Of a DNA stretch of 64,000 nucleotides, positions 61,460 through 64,000 are shown one piece after another. Source of the stretch: Lentilactobacillus sunkii DSM 19904 (GTDB taxonomy: Bacteria; Bacillota; Bacilli; Lactobacillales; Lactobacillaceae); contig NZ_AZEA01000007.1 of the NCBI RefSeq assembly GCF_001435575.1, forward strand, positions 30,686 through 94,685, read 5' to 3'. The position numbers and the translations under genes are program-made. Numbering within the stretch: position 1 is the first letter of the stretch; each line of letters opens with the position of its first letter. A model generated the notes under the pieces. It searched no databases. It was not told the DNA's origin and saw nothing but the letters and a program-made list of their open reading frames with translations.

Positions 61460-62995
61460 ATGACAAAATATTTTTTAACAATTGATAATGGTGGCACCAA
61501 CACTAAAGCAATTGTATTTAATGAACATGGTGACCAGATGGGATCTGAAGCTTTTCCAACTCCTCGGATCGAGGAACATGCTGGATTTCATGAGATTGAT
61601 CTGAATGAATCATGGAAGGCAATCAGCAATGCCATCAGTAAAGTAATCCCAAAGTCTGGTATCACCAGTGATGAGGTTGTCGGGGTTTCTTGTGTTGGCC
61701 ATGGTAAAGGTCTTTATGCACTTGATAATAATCATCAGATATTTATGCATGGTATTCTTTCAACCGATTCAAGAGCCTTGGCGCTTGCCGAGAAGTTTGA
61801 AAGTAAAGTTTCTGATATTTACCCAATTAGTCATCAGCATGTGATGGAAACTCAGTCGCCAGTATTGCTTAGGTGGCTGAAAGACCATAAGCGTGATGAT
61901 TATGACCGGATTGGCACAATTCTGGCGGCTAAAGACTATATTCGATTTAGACTGACCGATAACGTTAATCAGGAATATGGGGATGCGTCAGGAAACAATT
62001 TCATGGATCTTTCAAAGCAGGAATACTCAAAAGAGTTATTTGACTTCTTTGGGATACCCGAAATGTTTGATAAAATGCCACCTTTGAAAAGATTTAGTGA
62101 TTTTTGCGGTGGTGTCACACAACAAGCTGCCGAACAAACTGGATTAAAAGCAGGGACCCCAGTTTATGCAGGAATGTTTGATATTGATGCCTGCTCATTA
62201 GCGACAGGTGTTTTAAACGATGATTACTTCAGTTCCATTGTTGGGACTTGGAACATTAACGTGTTCCCTTCAAAGACACGAGCCGATCAAGACAGCGGGT
62301 TGATGAATTCAATTTATCCAACGGGATCCAATTTAGTTGAGGCTTCGAGTGCAACATCTGCCGGCAACTTGGATATTATGATTAAAACGTTATTGAGTGA
62401 AGAAATTAAGAATGCTACTGCTCATTCGCGTTCGATTTATGATGTGTTGGAAGAATTTTTGGATCATACTGATGCAACTTTTACAAAAACAATTTTCTTC
62501 CCATTCTTGTATGGCTCAAACGTTGCCCCGGATGCTGAAGGTAGCTTTATTGGGATTCAGAGTAATACAACCAAATCTGCAATGATTCGTTCAGTTTATG
62601 AAGGGATTATTTTTGCACACCGTTACCATATTGAGAAGCTTCTTAAGGTTGCCGGCCACAAGCCAAAAGCAATCCGGATTTCTGGTGGCGGCACGAACTC
62701 CAAAGCTTGGGTTCAAATGTTTGCAGATGCCCTTGGGTTGCCAATTGAAACCGTTAAGGGATCCGAATTGGGCGGCCTTGGCGGAGCCATGGCTTCAGCA
62801 GTTGGTACTGGTCTGTATGCAGATATTGATGAGGCTGTAAAGCAAATGTCACAGCTTAAAGATCGAGTTGAACCAGATCAAGGGCAATATAAAATTTATA
62901 CACAGAAGTACGATGTCTATCTTGATCTGCTTCATACACTTAATCATGGATGGGCAAAGCTCAGAGATATGCAGGAAAGGATTGATAAACAATGA
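61460..62995 (+). CDS. FGGY-family kinase, L-xylulose kinase-like
   Basis: 511-aa sugar kinase. N-terminal phosphate loop DNGGTNTKAIVFNEHG, GVSCVGHGKGLYALD typical of L-xylulose/L-ribulose kinases, catalytic Asp in GMFDIDACSLA, and adenosine motif ISGGGTNSKAWVQMFADALG. The substrate is inferred from linked UlaE and AraD/UlaF: L-xylulose to L-xylulose-5-P. GGCGGGG is upstream. Overlaps the next gene by 4 nt (ATGA). Confidence 0.88.
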   Translation: MTKYFLTIDNGGTNTKAIVFNEHGDQMGSEAFPTPRIEEHAGFHEIDLNESWKAISNAISKVIPKSGITSDEVVGVSCVGHGKGLYALDNNHQIFMHGILSTDSRALALAEKFESKVSDIYPISHQHVMETQSPVLLRWLKDHKRDDYDRIGTILAAKDYIRFRLTDNVNQEYGDASGNNFMDLSKQEYSKELFDFFGIPEMFDKMPPLKRFSDFCGGVTQQAAEQTGLKAGTPVYAGMFDIDACSLATGVLNDDYFSSIVGTWNINVFPSKTRADQDSGLMNSIYPTGSNLVEASSATSAGNLDIMIKTLLSEEIKNATAHSRSIYDVLEEFLDHTDATFTKTIFFPFLYGSNVAPDAEGSFIGIQSNTTKSAMIRSVYEGIIFAHRYHIEKLLKVAGHKPKAIRISGGGTNSKAWVQMFADALGLPIETVKGSELGGLGGAMASAVGTGLYADIDEAVKQMSQLKDRVEPDQGQYKIYTQKYDVYLDLLHTLNHGWAKLRDMQERIDKQ

Positions 62996-63864
62996 ACTCT
63001 TTAGGAATTTATGAAAAGGCATTGCCTAAAAATAAATCTTGGAAAGAAACATTACAGACAGCCAAAGACTTGGGATTCAATTTCATCGAATTTTCGGTTG
63101 ATGAAAGTGATGAACGTTTAGCACGACTTGATTGGACAAAAGAGCAGCGTGAGGAGCTTCGGAACGCAAGCTGGGAAACAGGCGTTAGACTTCATACGCT
63201 CATGCTAAGTGGACATCGTCGATTCCCATTAGGCTCTGCTGATCCTGCCATTCGTGAAAAGTCTTTGGAAATGCTGACGAAGGCTGTTGACCTGGCAGTT
63301 GACCTTGGCATTCGAAATATCCAGCTTGCTGGATATGATGTCTACTATGAACCGAAAACGATTCAGTCTCGTGAGTGGTTCATGGAAAACCTTAAAAAAG
63401 CAGTTGAGATTGCAGCGAAAAAAGAAGTTATGCTTGATATTGAAACAATGGATGATCCATTTATCAATTCACTAAGTAAGATTGCCGAGATTAAAACCCA
63501 AATTCACAGTCCGTGGCTTCAGGCATATCCTGACTTGGGGAATTTGACTGCATGGCCTGAAAATAACGTTGGCCGTGAACTTGAGACTAACATTGATAAT
63601 ATTGCGGCTGTGCACTTGAAGGATACAACCCCTGTAACCGAGACATCCAAAGGCCAATTTAGAGATGTGCCATTCGGTGAAGGTACCGTTGATTTCAAAG
63701 GCTGCTTGCAGACTCTTAAACGCCTGGGATATAATGGGGCATATACCATTGAAATGTGGTCAGAGAAGTCTGATGATCCTTTGGCTAAGGTCAAAGAAGC
63801 TAAGAAATTCTTTGATGATATTTTTGCTGAAGTTGGTATTGAACAGGAACCTATTGTTAAATAA
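62992..63864 (+). CDS. ulaE: L-ribulose-5-phosphate 3-epimerase (UlaE/SgbU type)
   Basis: 290-aa TIM-barrel epimerase converting L-xylulose-5-P to L-ribulose-5-P. LGIYEKALPKNKSWKETL, FIEFSVDESDERLARLDW and metal-site elements Glu (IETMDD region), Asp (YPDLGNL), His (VHLKDT) and Glu (YTIEMWSEK). Overlaps the kinase by 4 nt and is followed after 15 nt by the araD-type gene; the three are thus coupled. Length is normal. Confidence 0.95.
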   Translation: MNSLGIYEKALPKNKSWKETLQTAKDLGFNFIEFSVDESDERLARLDWTKEQREELRNASWETGVRLHTLMLSGHRRFPLGSADPAIREKSLEMLTKAVDLAVDLGIRNIQLAGYDVYYEPKTIQSREWFMENLKKAVEIAAKKEVMLDIETMDDPFINSLSKIAEIKTQIHSPWLQAYPDLGNLTAWPENNVGRELETNIDNIAAVHLKDTTPVTETSKGQFRDVPFGEGTVDFKGCLQTLKRLGYNGAYTIEMWSEKSDDPLAKVKEAKKFFDDIFAEVGIEQEPIVK

Positions 63865-63879
63865 TTGGAGGACTGGGCA

Positions 63880-64000
63880 TTGTTAGAAGATTTAAAGAAA
63901 GAAGTATATGACGCAAATATGCGTTTACCTCAACTTGATTTGGTTACTTTCACTTGGGGTAATGTTTCCGCAATCGACCGTGACAAGGGCTTGTTTGTTA
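63880..64000 (+). CDS. araD: L-ribulose-5-phosphate 4-epimerase, 5' part
   Basis: First 40 codons of an AraD/UlaF class II aldolase-fold epimerase (L-ribulose-5-P to D-xylulose-5-P). TTG start with GGAGG 8 nt upstream. The beginning [20 protein letters not shown] and [11 protein letters not shown], with the Asn-Val-Ser phosphate-binding motif, are characteristic. Cut off by the window end. D-xylulose-5-P would go to phosphoketolase. UlaF is the alternative symbol in ascorbate-type operons. Confidence 0.93.
   Translation, partial: MLEDLKKEVYDANMRLPQLDLVTFTWGNVSAIDRDKGLFV

Noticed and set aside
1..64000. CRISPR arrays, rRNA, tRNA
   Set aside because: No regularly spaced repeats or recognisable rRNA/tRNA sequence were found on reading; a dedicated RNA search was not possible.

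Overview
The window comes from the chromosome of a heterofermentative lactobacillus, most likely the Lentilactobacillus buchneri group. This is inferred from low-GC Gram-positive style ribosome sites with frequent TTG/GTG starts, the Lactobacillaceae gene order walRK-yycH-yycI-walJ-htrA-rlmH, an L. brevis/L. buchneri-type S-layer gene, acetolactate genes, and a methylotroph-type formate dehydrogenase of the kind reported from L. buchneri. No rRNA, tRNA, CRISPR array or intact insertion sequence was seen.

Layout. 1-10.4 kb is the origin-proximal core: the WalRK cell-wall signalling operon, HtrA, an S-layer-type gene broken by an in-frame TAG, an intergenic cluster of DnaA boxes, and RlmH. 10.4-20.4 kb is mixed: a MarR/DUF2316 pair, an SDR dehydrogenase, a HEPN-type DUF3644 gene facing a candidate structured RNA between two identical 40-bp terminators, a flavodoxin, a peptide-scavenging operon (OppA-like lipoprotein, M42 aminopeptidase, C26 hydrolase), a TPM-domain protein and a GPP34-like protein. 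20.8-27.3 kb is catabolic cluster A: xylose-isomerase-like barrel, organic-acid permease, PfkB sugar kinase, hexulose-phosphate synthase, phosphohexuloisomerase, LacI regulator and aldo/keto reductase. 27.4-30.4 kb is an accessory patch with MazEF and small unknown genes.

30.6-32.7 kb pairs a hydroxyacyl-CoA-type dehydrogenase with formate dehydrogenase. 32.9-35.8 kb is alsS-alsD with a divergent MarR regulator. 35.9-42.4 kb is cluster D: LacI, lactonase and permease facing a barrel protein, an SDR, a 2-hydroxyacid dehydrogenase and a small gene. 42.5-47.8 kb is cluster E: orphan Gat-type EIIC, IclR, KduD-like SDR, KDG kinase and KDPG aldolase, i.e. a 2-keto-3-deoxygluconate route to pyruvate and glyceraldehyde-3-P. 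47.9-54.4 kb holds a KAP-like P-loop ATPase, a frameshifted amidase/DUF5776 gene, an amino-acid permease and a proline iminopeptidase. 54.7-64 kb is cluster F: a barrel protein, a second orphan EIIC, an amidohydrolase, a 2-hydroxyacid dehydrogenase and LacI, then a beta-propeller protein, an L-xylulose-type kinase, UlaE and the start of AraD/UlaF. This would take L-xylulose to D-xylulose-5-P and phosphoketolase.

Taken together, about half the window is a set of parallel, separately regulated sugar and sugar-acid pathways. Three start with paralogous isomerase-like barrels, and LacI- or IclR-type operators lie in front of the main operons. Their products enter the phosphoketolase pathway or the pyruvate pool, where AlsS/AlsD can divert excess pyruvate to acetoin. 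The most unusual points are the DUF3644 HEPN gene with its convergent structured-RNA candidate, the DnaA-box cluster, the two EIIC proteins lacking EIIA/EIIB but paired with sugar kinases, and the HPS/PHI and formate dehydrogenase genes in a lactobacillus. Substrates are inferred from gene content and are not proven by the sequence.
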